Shown here piece after piece: positions 36,745 through 45,377 of a stretch of 64,000 nt of DNA (the first letter of the stretch is position 1; each line of letters starts with the position of its first letter). The translations under genes and the position numbers were made by a program. The notes under the pieces were generated by a model. It was not told the DNA's origin. It saw nothing but the letters and a program-made list of their open reading frames with translations, and did no database searches. Origin of the DNA: Kitasatospora sp. MAA19 (GTDB lineage: Bacteria; Actinomycetota; Actinomycetes; Streptomycetales; Streptomycetaceae); assembly GCF_029894125.1 (NCBI RefSeq), contig NZ_JARXYZ010000042.1, positions 1 to 64,000 on the forward strand. The letters run 5' to 3'.

Positions 36745-38355
36745 ATGACGCAAACGGCGCTCACGCACCCCCCGGTGGCCCCGGCCCCCGTCACCCCGGC
36801 ACCGGCCCCGCGCCGGCTGCTCCGCCGGGCGGCCGACTGGTCCGGCTGGCTCGGGCCGATCGGCGTCGCGCTCTTCGCCGGCCTACTGCGGTTCTGGCAC
36901 CTCGGCTACCCCAACGCCTTCGTCTTCGACGAGACGTACTACCCCAAGGACGCCTGGTCGCTGCTCCGACAGGGCTACGAGGGCAGCTGGCCGGACCACG
37001 CCAACGCCGACATCCTGGCCGTCCCGCAGGGCGTCCCGCTCACCTCCGCGCCCGAGTTCATCGCCCACCCGCCACTCGGCAAATGGGTGATGGCGATCGG
37101 TGAGCAGCTGTTCGGCCTGCACCCTTTCGGCTGGCGGTTCATGACCGCCCTGCTCGGCACCGTCACCGTGCTGATGCTCGCCCGGATCGGCCGCCGGCTC
37201 TTCGGCTCCACCCTGATCGGCTGCACCGCCGCGCTGCTGATGGCCGTCGACGGCCTCCACCTGGTGATGAGCCGGGTCGGCCTGCTCGACGGCATCCAGA
37301 TGTTCTTCGTACTCGCCGCCTTCGGCGCCCTGCTGATCGACCGCGACCACGTCCGCGCCCGGCTCGCCACCGCCACCGACGGCGACCGGGCCCGGCTCGG
37401 CCTGCGCCCCTGGCGGATCGCCGCCGGGGTGTTCCTCGGCGCCGCCTGCGCGGTCAAGTGGAACGGCGCGATGATCCTCGCCGCCTTCGGCCTGCTGACC
37501 GTCCTGTGGGACCAGTCCGGCCGCCGCGGGGCCGGCGCCCGCCGCCCCTGGCGCTCGATGCTGCGCCGGGACGCCGTGCCCGCCTTCCTCGCCATGGTCG
37601 GCTCCGCCCTGGTGGTGTACGTCGGCGCCTGGGGCGGCTGGCTCGCCAGCGGCCGCAGCGGTGAGGGCGGGTACGACCGGCACTGGGCCGACGGCCGCGC
37701 CGGCCTGTCCCCGGACCGCTTCCTCGGCATCCCGCTGCCGCAGGTGCCGATGAGCTGGGTGCCCGCGCCGCTGCGCAGCCTGTGGCACTACCACTCGCAG
37801 ATGTACGACTTCAACACCGGGCTGAGCACCCCGCACACCTACCAGTCCAACCCCTTCAGCTGGCTGGTCGACGGCCGCCCGGTCTCCATGTACTGGGAGC
37901 AGGTCCCGGACGGGCAGCGCGGCTGCACCGCCTCCGGTGGCTGCGCGGCCCAGATCCTCGGCCTCGGCACCCCGCTGCTCTGGTGGACGGCCTGCTTCGC
38001 CCTGGTCTACCTGCTGTGGCGCTGGTTCTTCCGCCGGGACTGGCGCTCGGGCGCCGTGCTGTGCGCGGTGGCCGGGATCTACCTGCCCTGGTTCCAGTAC
38101 CAGGAGCGGACGGTCTTCTCCTTCTACATGGTCGTCCTGGTGCCCTTCCTGTGCCTGGCCGTCGCCCAGCTGCTCGGCGCGATCCTGGGCCCGGCCGGCG
38201 GCAGCCCCGAGCGCCGCCGGATCGGCGCGGCCGGCGCCGGGCTGATCGTGCTCGCCATCGTCGGCTGCTTCGCCTTCTTCTACCCGCTGTACACGGCGGA
38301 GGTGATCCCGATGACGTCCTGGCAGGACCGGATGTGGTTCACCAGCTGGATCTGA
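36745..38355 (+). CDS. pmt: Polyprenyl-phosphate-mannose protein O-mannosyltransferase (GT39)
   Basis: A 536-residue multispanning GT39 enzyme that transfers mannose from polyprenyl-phosphate to Ser/Thr of exported proteins. The catalytic DE pair is in the first loop (FVFDETYYPKDAWSLL). The region HPPLGKWVMAIGEQLFG and the membrane core follow, and the C-terminal loop has QYQERTVFSFY. Size and about ten helices match actinobacterial Pmt. Targets in the window could include the Thr/Pro- and Ser-rich secreted proteins. It is the first gene after the palindrome and is followed 5 bp later by a permease gene. Confidence 0.93.
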   Translation: MTQTALTHPPVAPAPVTPAPAPRRLLRRAADWSGWLGPIGVALFAGLLRFWHLGYPNAFVFDETYYPKDAWSLLRQGYEGSWPDHANADILAVPQGVPLTSAPEFIAHPPLGKWVMAIGEQLFGLHPFGWRFMTALLGTVTVLMLARIGRRLFGSTLIGCTAALLMAVDGLHLVMSRVGLLDGIQMFFVLAAFGALLIDRDHVRARLATATDGDRARLGLRPWRIAAGVFLGAACAVKWNGAMILAAFGLLTVLWDQSGRRGAGARRPWRSMLRRDAVPAFLAMVGSALVVYVGAWGGWLASGRSGEGGYDRHWADGRAGLSPDRFLGIPLPQVPMSWVPAPLRSLWHYHSQMYDFNTGLSTPHTYQSNPFSWLVDGRPVSMYWEQVPDGQRGCTASGGCAAQILGLGTPLLWWTACFALVYLLWRWFFRRDWRSGAVLCAVAGIYLPWFQYQERTVFSFYMVVLVPFLCLAVAQLLGAILGPAGGSPERRRIGAAGAGLIVLAIVGCFAFFYPLYTAEVIPMTSWQDRMWFTSWI

Positions 38356-38360
38356 CACCG

Positions 38361-39209
38361 GTGCTCCCGTCCGCGGCGGGCGCTCCGGCCCCGGTGCCGC
38401 TCGGCACCGCAGGCGGTCCGACGCCGGTGCCGCTCGCCGCCTCGGGAAGCCAGCTGCTGCCGGTCACCCCTGTGCTCGGGGTGGTCGCCGCCCTCCTGCT
38501 GCTGGCCGCCGTCGCGGTGGCCGGGTGGGGCCGGCTCGGCCACGGGCACGCGGTGCTGCGGGCGGGGCTGCGCGCGGTGGTGCAGTTGGCCGCCGTCGCC
38601 GCGGTGATCGCCTGGGTGGTCGGCTCGCTCTGGTGGTCGGCGCTGTTCGTGCTGCTGATGTTCACGGTCGCGGTGCGCACCGCCGGGCGGCGGATGACCC
38701 CCGGCCCCGGCTGGGTCTGGGCGGCCGCCCCGATCGGCGCCGGCGTGCTGCCGGTGCTCGCCCTGCTGCTGGCCGTCGGGCTGCTGCCGCTCAAGGGCCT
38801 GTCCGTCATCCCCGTCGCGGGCATCCTGATCGGCGGCGGGCTCACCGCCACCTCGTTGGCCGGGCGGCGCGCCCTCGACGAGCTGCGGCAGCGCCGGGGC
38901 GAGGTGGAGGCGGCGCTGGCGCTCGGCTTCGTGGAGCGCGACGCCCGGCTGGAGATCTGCCGCACGGCCGCCGCGACCTCGCTGGTGCCCGCGCTCGACC
39001 AGACCCGGACGGTCGGCCTGGTCACCCTGCCCGGCGCCTTCGTCGGCATGCTGCTCGGCGGCGCCACGCCCGTCCAGGCCGGGGCGGTGCAGTTGTTCGT
39101 GCTGGTCGGGCTGCTGGCGGTGGAGTCCGTGGCGATCGTGGTGGTGCTGGAGCTGGTCGGGCGGGGGCTGGTGACCGCCGGGGCACCTGACGGGGTCGGG
39201 TACCCTTGA
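38361..39209 (+). CDS. FetB/YbbM-family ABC permease
   Basis: A 282-residue membrane protein with about seven helices and a Pro/Ala N-terminus. The motif ALALGFVERDARLEICRTAA and the helix GLVTLPGAFVGMLLGGATPV are UPF0014/FetB signatures (iron export permease). The cognate ATPase (FetA/YbbL) is not next to it. GTG 38361 is 5 bp after pmt, so they may be cotranscribed. It is followed by a Mn2+ riboswitch, hinting at a metal-handling locus. Confidence 0.85.
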   Translation: MLPSAAGAPAPVPLGTAGGPTPVPLAASGSQLLPVTPVLGVVAALLLLAAVAVAGWGRLGHGHAVLRAGLRAVVQLAAVAAVIAWVVGSLWWSALFVLLMFTVAVRTAGRRMTPGPGWVWAAAPIGAGVLPVLALLLAVGLLPLKGLSVIPVAGILIGGGLTATSLAGRRALDELRQRRGEVEAALALGFVERDARLEICRTAAATSLVPALDQTRTVGLVTLPGAFVGMLLGGATPVQAGAVQLFVLVGLLAVESVAIVVVLELVGRGLVTAGAPDGVGYP

Positions 39210-39213
39210 GCAC

Positions 39214-39357
39214 GTTGAAGGGGAGTAGCCCTCCACCGGACCGTCGACATACTGGCCCCCACGGGCCCGGCGCCCGGGGCACCTGATCCGCAGGGGCGGT
39301 GCCGGCGAGACCTTCGGCCGCAGTGCTGTGACCATGACCAGTGCTGTCGGGCCGAAG
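39214..39357 (+). ncRNA. yybP-ykoY (manganese) riboswitch with switching helix
   Basis: The aptamer begins TTGAAGGGGAGTAGCC (39215-39230) and closes with GGCGAGACCTTCGGCC (39304-39319), the two conserved internal-loop strands of yybP-ykoY RNAs, separated by a helical arm. The 3' strand CTTCGGCC (39312-39319) is exactly complementary to GGCCGAAG (39350-39357), so an alternative downstream helix can compete with the aptamer. It precedes a UPF0016 transporter, a known target class of this RNA. Confidence 0.85.
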
Positions 39358-39411
39358 CGTCCCCTGACGGAGCTGCGGAGGCCGGGCAGCCAGACCGAGG
39401 GAACCCCCCTG

Positions 39412-39999
39412 ATGAGCTTGACCGTTGCCGCGTTGACCTTCGGCATCATCTTCCTGGCCGAACTGCCGGACAAGACCGCGCTGGCCAGCCTCGTGCTCGG
39501 CACCAAGTACCGCGCGAGCTACGTCTTCGCGGGCGTCGCCGCCGCGATGGCCGTTCAGGTCGTCCTCGCCCTGGCCGCCGGGCACCTGCTCTCGCTGCTG
39601 CCGCACCGCTGGGTGGAGGGCGTCACCGGCGTGCTGTTCCTGGCCGGCGCGGCCATGCTGCTGTTCCACGGCGGGGGCGAGGAGGAGGACGGGCACGCCG
39701 CCAAGGAGCCGTCCTCGCCCAGCTTCTGGAAGGTGGCCGGGGCCAGCTTCGTGGTCGTCGCGGTCGCCGAGTTCGGCGACCTGACCCAGATCATGACCGC
39801 CAACCTGGCCGCCAAGTACGCCGATCCGCTGGCCGTCGGCCTCGGCGCGTGGCTGGCGCTGTGCGCGGTGGGCGGGATCGCCATCGTGGGCGGGCAGAAG
39901 CTGCTCAAGCACGTGCCGATGAAGCTGATCATCCGGGTGGCGGCGACGATCATGGTGGTGCTGGCGGGGATCAGCATCTTCCAGGCCGTCACCGGCTGA
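39412..39999 (+). CDS. GDT1/TMEM165 (UPF0016) manganese/calcium exporter
   Basis: A 195-residue membrane protein with six helices in two inverted halves, each with the metal-binding motif: FLAELPDKTALASLVLG and VAVAEFGDLTQIMTANLA. The central loop is acidic and His-containing (GGGEEEDGHAAKE). It probably exports Mn2+. The upstream yybP-ykoY RNA would turn it on at high manganese. ATG 39412 has GAGGGA 9 bases upstream. Confidence 0.92.
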   Translation: MSLTVAALTFGIIFLAELPDKTALASLVLGTKYRASYVFAGVAAAMAVQVVLALAAGHLLSLLPHRWVEGVTGVLFLAGAAMLLFHGGGEEEDGHAAKEPSSPSFWKVAGASFVVVAVAEFGDLTQIMTANLAAKYADPLAVGLGAWLALCAVGGIAIVGGQKLLKHVPMKLIIRVAATIMVVLAGISIFQAVTG

Positions 40000-40016
40000 G
40001 CCCGGTCGGCGGATGC

Positions 40017-41135
40017 TCAGCAGCCCGGGTCGGCCTCCAGGACGGCCCGGGTCTTCGGGCCGTAGACGTTGGTCTCGCCCTTGATCCGGTTGCTGAGCTG
40101 GTAGTCCCTGAGCGCACTCTGGGTCCAGTCGTCGAAGGTGCCGGTGATGATCGACTTGTCGACGTATCCGCACTCGGCGGTCCACAGCCGCTGCTGCATG
40201 GCCTTGACGTCGGGCCCGGTCATCCCGAGCTGGAGCACCCTGGTGGTCGCGGTCGGCGTCGGCGTCGGGGTGGGGGTCGGCGTGGGGGTGGGCGTCGGTG
40301 TCGGGGCCTGAGTGGGCGTCGGGGTGGGAACGGGGACCGGGGCCGGGGGAGCGGCGACCGGGGCCTGGGTGGTCGGCCCCGGCACCGGGATGGCGGTCTT
40401 CGTCGGGCTCGGCCGGCTGGTCCTGGTCGGCGTCGGGCTCGGCGCCTCGCTGGTCGGCGGCGGCGTGGTCGGGTCCGTCGGCGTGGGGGTGACCGGCTCC
40501 GCCGGCGCGGGCGCCAGGGTGGTGGGCAGCGGCTGCGCCTGCCGGGTGGCCGGGGCCGGCGAGGGCGTCACCGCGTACGCGATGCCGATGGTGAGCGCCA
40601 CCAGGCCGGCGCCCACCCCGGCCAGCAGCAGCTTGTGCCGGGCGAGTGGGTTCTGCGCGGCCTGCTCGGCGGCCCTCCGCGCGGCCCGGCCGCCGACGGC
40701 CTCCGGCTCGGCGCCCGGCGTCGCGTGGGCGTACGTCGCGTGGTCGAAGGGGAAGAAGCCGAGGTCGTCGCCGGGCGGGGCCTGCGCCGTCGCCGCCGCG
40801 TACGCGCCCGGCCCGGAGGCGGGCACCGGCGGCAGCACGGTGGTGGCGTAGGCGTCGGCGTCCGGTCCGAGGGGCGGAACGGCCGGCGGGGGAGCGATGG
40901 GCGGTAGCGCCGAGGCGACGGGGGGCAGCACGGTGGTCGCGAAGGGGTCCACCGGCGGGACGTCCGCCGGTGCCTCCTCGGCGACCTGGCCGACCGCCTG
41001 CGGCACGTACGGGCGCACCAGCGGCGGGCCCTCCAGGTGCGGGAGGACGGCCGTCTCGGTGAGGCTCGGGTCCGGGACGCAGCCGCACCCGGTGGAGCGT
41101 GCGGCGCCGCACGTCGGGCAGTGCTGGTCCGGCAT
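40017..41135 (-). CDS. Single-TM protein with zinc-ribbon-like N-terminus and C-terminal peptidoglycan-binding domain
   Basis: A 372-residue protein. The N-terminus has four cysteines (MPDQHCPTCGAARSTGCGCV), like a zinc ribbon. A Pro/Ala-rich cytoplasmic stretch, a membrane helix (about 175-195, KLLLAGVGAGLVALTIGIAY) and a Pro/Thr linker ((PT)n repeats) follow. A PG_binding_1-type domain (about 310-372, LGMTGPDVKAMQQRLWTAEC) ends the protein. It spans the membrane and could tether or sense the wall. ATG 41133-41135 has GAGGAGG upstream. Confidence 0.82.
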   Translation of the reverse strand: MPDQHCPTCGAARSTGCGCVPDPSLTETAVLPHLEGPPLVRPYVPQAVGQVAEEAPADVPPVDPFATTVLPPVASALPPIAPPPAVPPLGPDADAYATTVLPPVPASGPGAYAAATAQAPPGDDLGFFPFDHATYAHATPGAEPEAVGGRAARRAAEQAAQNPLARHKLLLAGVGAGLVALTIGIAYAVTPSPAPATRQAQPLPTTLAPAPAEPVTPTPTDPTTPPPTSEAPSPTPTRTSRPSPTKTAIPVPGPTTQAPVAAPPAPVPVPTPTPTQAPTPTPTPTPTPTPTPTPTATTRVLQLGMTGPDVKAMQQRLWTAECGYVDKSIITGTFDDWTQSALRDYQLSNRIKGETNVYGPKTRAVLEADPGC

Positions 41136-41444
41136 CGGCCGGTCCTCCTCGGTTCTCGGGCGGTCTCCGTGCGTCCGGGGCGTTCCCGGGCTCACGATCG
41201 CGCCTGATTATGCAGGACGTCCCGGAGGGTGGACAGGGGCGTCCGGCGGCGGGTGGGGGTGTTGTGCCGGTTGGTGGCGGTTGGCTCCTGAGGAACGGAC
41301 GGGATGCGGCGGACGTCCCCGGATGCTTACGTTCGGCTCAACCCGGCGGAACAAACCGGAGCATTTCTGACAGCATGGTGAGCTGGGAGTGATCATCCGC
41401 ACGGCCTGCCGCACCGGCCGGGCCCGCGACCCTACGGAGACGCC
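41136..41444. other. Divergent intergenic region, no gene seen
   Basis: It separates the peptidoglycan-binding protein gene from the exporter. TTCTGACAG at about 41365 and TGATCAT near 41391 could form a promoter for the exporter. No RNA structure is recognised. Confidence 0.35.
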
Positions 41445-43544
41445 ATGACGGACCCTCCCCCAGCCTCTGGCCGGGAGTACCCCCACGCCGCGCCCGATCG
41501 GGGCCCGGCGAACGTGCCCGGGCCGCCGGAGGTCACCGTCCCCAGGCTCTGGGTGCCGATCGGCGCGCTGCTGCTGGCGATGCTGCTCGCCGCCCTGGAC
41601 CAGACCATCGTCTCCACCGCGCTGCCCACCATCGTCAGCGACCTCGGCGGCCTGGACCACCTCTCCTGGGTGGTCACCGCCTACCTGCTGGCCTCCACCG
41701 CCGCCACCCCGCTCTGGGGCAAGCTCGGCGACATGTACGGCCGGAAGCGCTTCTTCCAGGCCTCCATCGTGATCTTCCTGCTCGGCTCGGTGCTCTGCGG
41801 CATCGCCCAGAACATGGGCGAACTGATCGCCTTCCGCGCCCTGCAGGGCCTGGGCGGCGGCGGGCTGATGGTGCTCTCCCAGGCCATCGTCGGCGACCTC
41901 GTCGCACCGCGGGACCGCGGCAAGTACCAGGGCCTCTTCGGCGCCGTCTTCGGCGTGACCAGCGTCCTCGGGCCGCTGCTCGGCGGGCTGTTCGTCGACC
42001 AGCTCAGCTGGCGCTGGGTCTTCTACATCAACCTGCCGGTCGGTGCCGTCGCCCTGGTGGTGATCGCCGCGGTGCTGCACGGGCTGGAGGTCAGGCGCGA
42101 GCACCGGATCGACTACCTCGGCACCGCGCTGATCGCGGCCGTCGCCACCTGCCTGGTGCTCATGACCTCGCTCGGCGGCACCACGTGGGCCTGGACCTCC
42201 TGGCAGGTCGTCGGCCTGGGCGTGCTCGGCCTGGCACTGCTGCTCTCCTTCGTCCTGGTCGAGCGGGCGGCCCGGGAACCGGTGCTGCCGCTGCGGCTGT
42301 TCCGCTCGCGGACGTTCAGCCTGGTCGCGGTGATCTCCTTCGTGGTCGGCTTCGCGATGTTCGGCGCGCTCACCTACCTGCCGACCTTCCTCCAGGTCGT
42401 CATGCAGGTCACGCCCACCATGTCCGGCATCCACATGCTGCCGATGGTGCTCGGCATGCTGCTCACCTCGATCGGCTCCGGCCAGATCGTCGCCCGCACC
42501 GGCCGCTACCGGATCTTCCCGATCGCCGGGACGGCCGTCACCACCGGCGGCCTGCTGCTGCTCTCCCGGCTGGACGAGCACAGCAGCACCGCCGAGATGA
42601 GCCTCTACTTCCTGGTCTTCGGCCTCGGGCTGGGGCTGGTGATGCAGGTGCTGGTGCTGATCGTGCAGAACTCGGTGGGCTACCAGGACCTCGGCGTCGC
42701 CACGGCCGGGGCCACCTTCTTCCGCTCCATCGGCGCCTCCTTCGGCGTCTCCATCTTCGGCACCCTCTTCGCGAGCGGGCTGCGCGACCGGCTCGCCGAC
42801 GCCCTGGCGGGAATTCCGCTGCCGCCCGGGTTCCACCCCGAGGTCATCACCTCCGACCCCCGCGTGATCACCCGGCTCCCGGCCGCCGCCCAGGCGGCCG
42901 TCCACCACGCGTACGCCGAGTCGATCACCCGGGTGTTCCTGTACGCGGTGCCCGTCGCGCTGGTCGCCTTCGTGCTGTCGCTGTTCCTGCGCGAGCAGAA
43001 GCTGCGCTCCACCGTCACCGCCCCGGACCTCAGCGAGTCCATCGGCCTCAACCCGGTCGAACGCTCCTCGCTGGACGAGATCGCCCGCTCGCTCTCCGTC
43101 CTGAGCAGTCGCGAAGCCCGGCGCGACCTCTTCCGACGGATCACCGCCACCGCCGGGCTCGACCTCCACCCCGCCTCCAGCTGGCTGCTCCTGCAGATCC
43201 ACCAGCACGGCTCGGCCGAGCCGGCGGAACTCGCCGAGCGGCGGATCGTCCCGATCGCCGTCGTCGACGAGGCCGTCCGGGAGGTCGAGGGTCGGGGCCT
43301 CGCGGCCCGCTCCGGCGGCCTGCCGATGCGGCTCACCGAAGCCGGGGAGGAGGTCGCGCTGAAGCTCGTCGCCGCCCGGCGCTCGCAACTCGCCGAACTG
43401 CTGGGCGACTGGGACGAGAAGCAGTACACCGACCTCGCCGACCTGCTCACCCACCTCAGCTCGGCCCTTTGCGCCGACCGGCGCGACCGCCCCGACCGGA
43501 CCTGGCCCGAGCCGCCGTACCGCGGCGAGGGGCGGTCGTTCTAG
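41445..43544 (+). CDS. DHA2 (EmrB/QacA) exporter fused to a C-terminal MarR-like domain
   Basis: A 699-residue protein. Residues about 35-525 form a 14-helix drug:H+ antiporter with D in LAALDQTIVSTALPTIVSDL and motif C GVTSVLGPLLGGLFVDQLSW. Residues about 545-680 form a winged-helix segment like MarR (SSWLLLQIHQHGSAEPAELA, then GLAARSGGLPMRLTEAGEEV). The last part ends RDRPDRTWPEPPYRGEGRSF. The fusion would keep a DNA- or protein-binding domain at the membrane face of the pump. The family is known in actinobacteria; the role of the tail is not. Confidence 0.9.
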   Translation: MTDPPPASGREYPHAAPDRGPANVPGPPEVTVPRLWVPIGALLLAMLLAALDQTIVSTALPTIVSDLGGLDHLSWVVTAYLLASTAATPLWGKLGDMYGRKRFFQASIVIFLLGSVLCGIAQNMGELIAFRALQGLGGGGLMVLSQAIVGDLVAPRDRGKYQGLFGAVFGVTSVLGPLLGGLFVDQLSWRWVFYINLPVGAVALVVIAAVLHGLEVRREHRIDYLGTALIAAVATCLVLMTSLGGTTWAWTSWQVVGLGVLGLALLLSFVLVERAAREPVLPLRLFRSRTFSLVAVISFVVGFAMFGALTYLPTFLQVVMQVTPTMSGIHMLPMVLGMLLTSIGSGQIVARTGRYRIFPIAGTAVTTGGLLLLSRLDEHSSTAEMSLYFLVFGLGLGLVMQVLVLIVQNSVGYQDLGVATAGATFFRSIGASFGVSIFGTLFASGLRDRLADALAGIPLPPGFHPEVITSDPRVITRLPAAAQAAVHHAYAESITRVFLYAVPVALVAFVLSLFLREQKLRSTVTAPDLSESIGLNPVERSSLDEIARSLSVLSSREARRDLFRRITATAGLDLHPASSWLLLQIHQHGSAEPAELAERRIVPIAVVDEAVREVEGRGLAARSGGLPMRLTEAGEEVALKLVAARRSQLAELLGDWDEKQYTDLADLLTHLSSALCADRRDRPDRTWPEPPYRGEGRSF

Positions 43545-43602
43545 CCGCCGTGCCGGGCCGGGGGCCGGCGTCGCGGGCCCGGCAGGTTTCGCCGGACAGG
43601 CC

Positions 43603-43834
43603 CTAGCCGCCGCAAGTAGCTTGCCGGGCAAGCCAGTCGGCGGCGGCGTCGAGGACCGGGTCGGAGCCCATGCGGGCGCCGACGGTCACGTCCGGGGCGA
43701 TCGGCCCGGTGTGGATCCGGCCGGTGCGATCCGCCTCGGCGGCGCCGGTGAGGAGGATGACGGCGCCGTCGGAGAGGCGGTGCGGCGATGGCGGTTGCTG
43801 CGGTGGCTGCGGCGATGGCCCGGCGCGGCCTCAT
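43603..43834 (-). pseudogene. S41-type secreted peptidase, collapsed to signal peptide plus C-terminus
   Basis: From ATG 43832-43834 (AGGGGGAG upstream) the frame encodes an export signal start, MRPRRAIAAATAATAIAAPP. It then becomes frameshifted. In the next frame the sequence HRLSDGAVILLTGAAEADRT, then IHTGPIAPDVTVGARMGSDP and VLDAAADWLARQATCGG to a stop at 43603 resembles the C-terminus of S41 tail-specific peptidases. The whole catalytic domain is missing. It is convergent with the exporter gene. Confidence 0.65.
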
Positions 43835-43872
43835 GGGCTCCCCCTGCGGTGCGTTCGGACCCTGATGGTGGC

Positions 43873-44349
43873 TCACGGGCTCCCGAACCAGCGAGGGGTG
43901 TCGAGGCGGAACGGGTCGCCGGGGGCGAGCAGGCGCAGGGCCGTCTCCACCTCGCGCAGCCGCTCCTCGCCGAGGGTGGCGGACCACTCGGCGCGCAGCT
44001 CGTCGAAGATCCGGGCCGAGCGGACCAGGCAGTCCACGCCTCGGGCGGTCAGCCGGACCACCTTGCGGCGGGCGTCGGCCGGGTCGCTGCCGCGCTCGAC
44101 GTAGCCGAGCTGCTCCAGGTTCTCGACGGTCTTGCCGGCGGCCTGCTTGGACACGCCGAGGCGGCGGCCGAGTTCGACGGCGGTGGTGCCGTGCGGGCCG
44201 ATCGCCTGGAAGACGAAGCCGTGCATCGGACGCAGGTCGGGGTGGCCCTCACGGGCGATGCGCTCGTGGAGCTCGTCGATGATCGTCCGGAAGGCGAGCA
44301 GGAGGCGCAGCGGCAGCTCGAAGCCGGGCGGGGCGGGTTCGCTTGACAC
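43873..44349 (-). CDS. MarR-family regulator of the adjacent cupin
   Basis: A 158-residue winged-helix protein from GTG 44347-44349. The DNA-binding part is VELGRRLGVSKQAAGKTVEN followed by LEQLGYVERGSDPADARRKV. Divergent from the cupin gene, with a 42-bp tandem operator in between. It probably represses both; the inducer is unknown. Confidence 0.88.
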   Translation of the reverse strand: MSSEPAPPGFELPLRLLLAFRTIIDELHERIAREGHPDLRPMHGFVFQAIGPHGTTAVELGRRLGVSKQAAGKTVENLEQLGYVERGSDPADARRKVVRLTARGVDCLVRSARIFDELRAEWSATLGEERLREVETALRLLAPGDPFRLDTPRWFGSP

Positions 44350-44351
44350 GG

Positions 44352-44393
44352 ATAGACAACCTCATTGACCATATAGACAACGCCATTGACCAT
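44352..44393. promoter_or_regulatory. Tandem 21-bp operator
   Basis: Two directly abutting 21-bp copies (44352-44372 and 44373-44393), differing at two positions, each of the form ATAGACAAC(CT/GC)CATTGACCAT. They start 3 bp upstream of the MarR start and lie 20 bp upstream of the cupin start. One helical-turn-pair spacing would place two MarR dimers on the same face. Confidence 0.8.
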
Positions 44394-44412
44394 CTTAAGG
44401 GGTTTCTCAACC

Positions 44413-44823
44413 ATGCCCGTGATCCGTCACACCGACGCCCGTCGCACCGAGACGCCGAACGCCGTCATGACCACCTACGCCTCGCCCACCCAGGGCTCAA
44501 CCGCCCTTGCCATGTGGAAGGTTGACATGGAGGCCGGCAAGAGCGGCCCGCTGCACGCGATGGACGTCGAGCAGATCTGGACGTTCGTCACCGGCTCCGC
44601 CACCGTCGAGCTGGCCGATGGCCCGGTGACGGTCGCGGCGGGCGACACCCTCGTCCTCCCGGCCGACGTCGCCCGCCAGATCACCACCGCCGACGGCTTC
44701 ACCGCCGTCGTCGCCGGGCCGTCCCCGGCCCACGTCTACAACCCGGACGCCGTCACCCCGCCCGGCGCCTGCGGCCTCGCGCCGAAGGACGACGAGCGTC
44801 TCCTCCCGCCGTGGATCGCGTGA
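44413..44823 (+). CDS. Small cupin-domain protein
   Basis: A 136-residue single cupin barrel with MDVEQIWTFVTGSATVELAD and PVTVAAGDTLVLPADVARQI matching the two cupin motifs. His is present only in the first part (GPLHAMDVEQ), so metal binding is reduced or absent. It lies divergent from a MarR gene through a shared operator. It may bind or modify a small aromatic compound. The start ATG 44413 has AAGGGG at long spacing. Confidence 0.82.
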   Translation: MPVIRHTDARRTETPNAVMTTYASPTQGSTALAMWKVDMEAGKSGPLHAMDVEQIWTFVTGSATVELADGPVTVAAGDTLVLPADVARQITTADGFTAVVAGPSPAHVYNPDAVTPPGACGLAPKDDERLLPPWIA

Positions 44824-44910
44824 CCCGTCGGGTGTGAGGTGTAGGACACTGCTGGCAGCAACCGAGCCGGCGGCCGTTCACGCGCCCCGGCAGACGAGGA
44901 GAGGTGCGGC

Positions 44911-45237
44911 ATGTCCGTCGTCAAGATCAACGTACTGACGGTCCCGGCCGAGCAGCGCGAGGTGCTGGAGCAGCGCTTCGCCTCGCGGGCCGGCACGGTG
45001 GAGAACTCGGACGGCTTCGAGTGGTTCGAGCTCCTCCGCCCGGTCGAGGGCACCGACGACTACCTCGTCTACACCCGCTGGCGCGACGAGGCCTCCTTCC
45101 AGGCCTGGATGGAGGGCCCCATGAAGGCGGCGCACCAGGGCACCGGCGGAGGCGGCGAGCGGCCCAAGCCCGCGGCCTCCGGCTCCACCGTCTGGTCCTT
45201 CGACGTCGTCCAGCAGACCGGCCCCAAGGGCGCCTAG
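44911..45237 (+). CDS. Antibiotic biosynthesis monooxygenase (ABM) domain protein
   Basis: A 108-residue ferredoxin-like ABM protein with the family pattern VLTVPAEQREVLEQRFASRA and FEWFELLRPVEGTDDYLVYT, then W and F in RWRDEASFQAWMEG. Such proteins are quinone-forming monooxygenases or heme-degrading enzymes of the IsdG/MhuD type. A Gly-rich linker precedes the C-terminal strand, similar to the mycobacterial heme-degrader-like group. ATG 44911 has GAGGAGAGG upstream. Confidence 0.87.
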   Translation: MSVVKINVLTVPAEQREVLEQRFASRAGTVENSDGFEWFELLRPVEGTDDYLVYTRWRDEASFQAWMEGPMKAAHQGTGGGGERPKPAASGSTVWSFDVVQQTGPKGA

Positions 45238-45266
45238 CCAGGGCCTGTCCGGCCCTAGGTCGGACG

Positions 45267-45351
45267 GTCGGGCCCTCTTCCGGCCCGGTGAAGGTGCGGT
45301 TCCCGGCGAAGGCCGGTGAACCCCTCCTTCCGGGGCGGTCGAGGGCCCGAC
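45267..45351. terminator. Long-range GTCGGGCCCTC inverted repeat between convergent genes
   Basis: GTCGGGCCCTC (45267-45277) and GAGGGCCCGAC (45341-45351) are perfectly complementary, with smaller GC-rich hairpins inside. They lie between the ABM gene and the DUF2079 gene, and may be a bidirectional terminator. Confidence 0.4.
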
Positions 45352-45377
45352 GCGGCTTCGCGACCGCGCGGGGCGCG

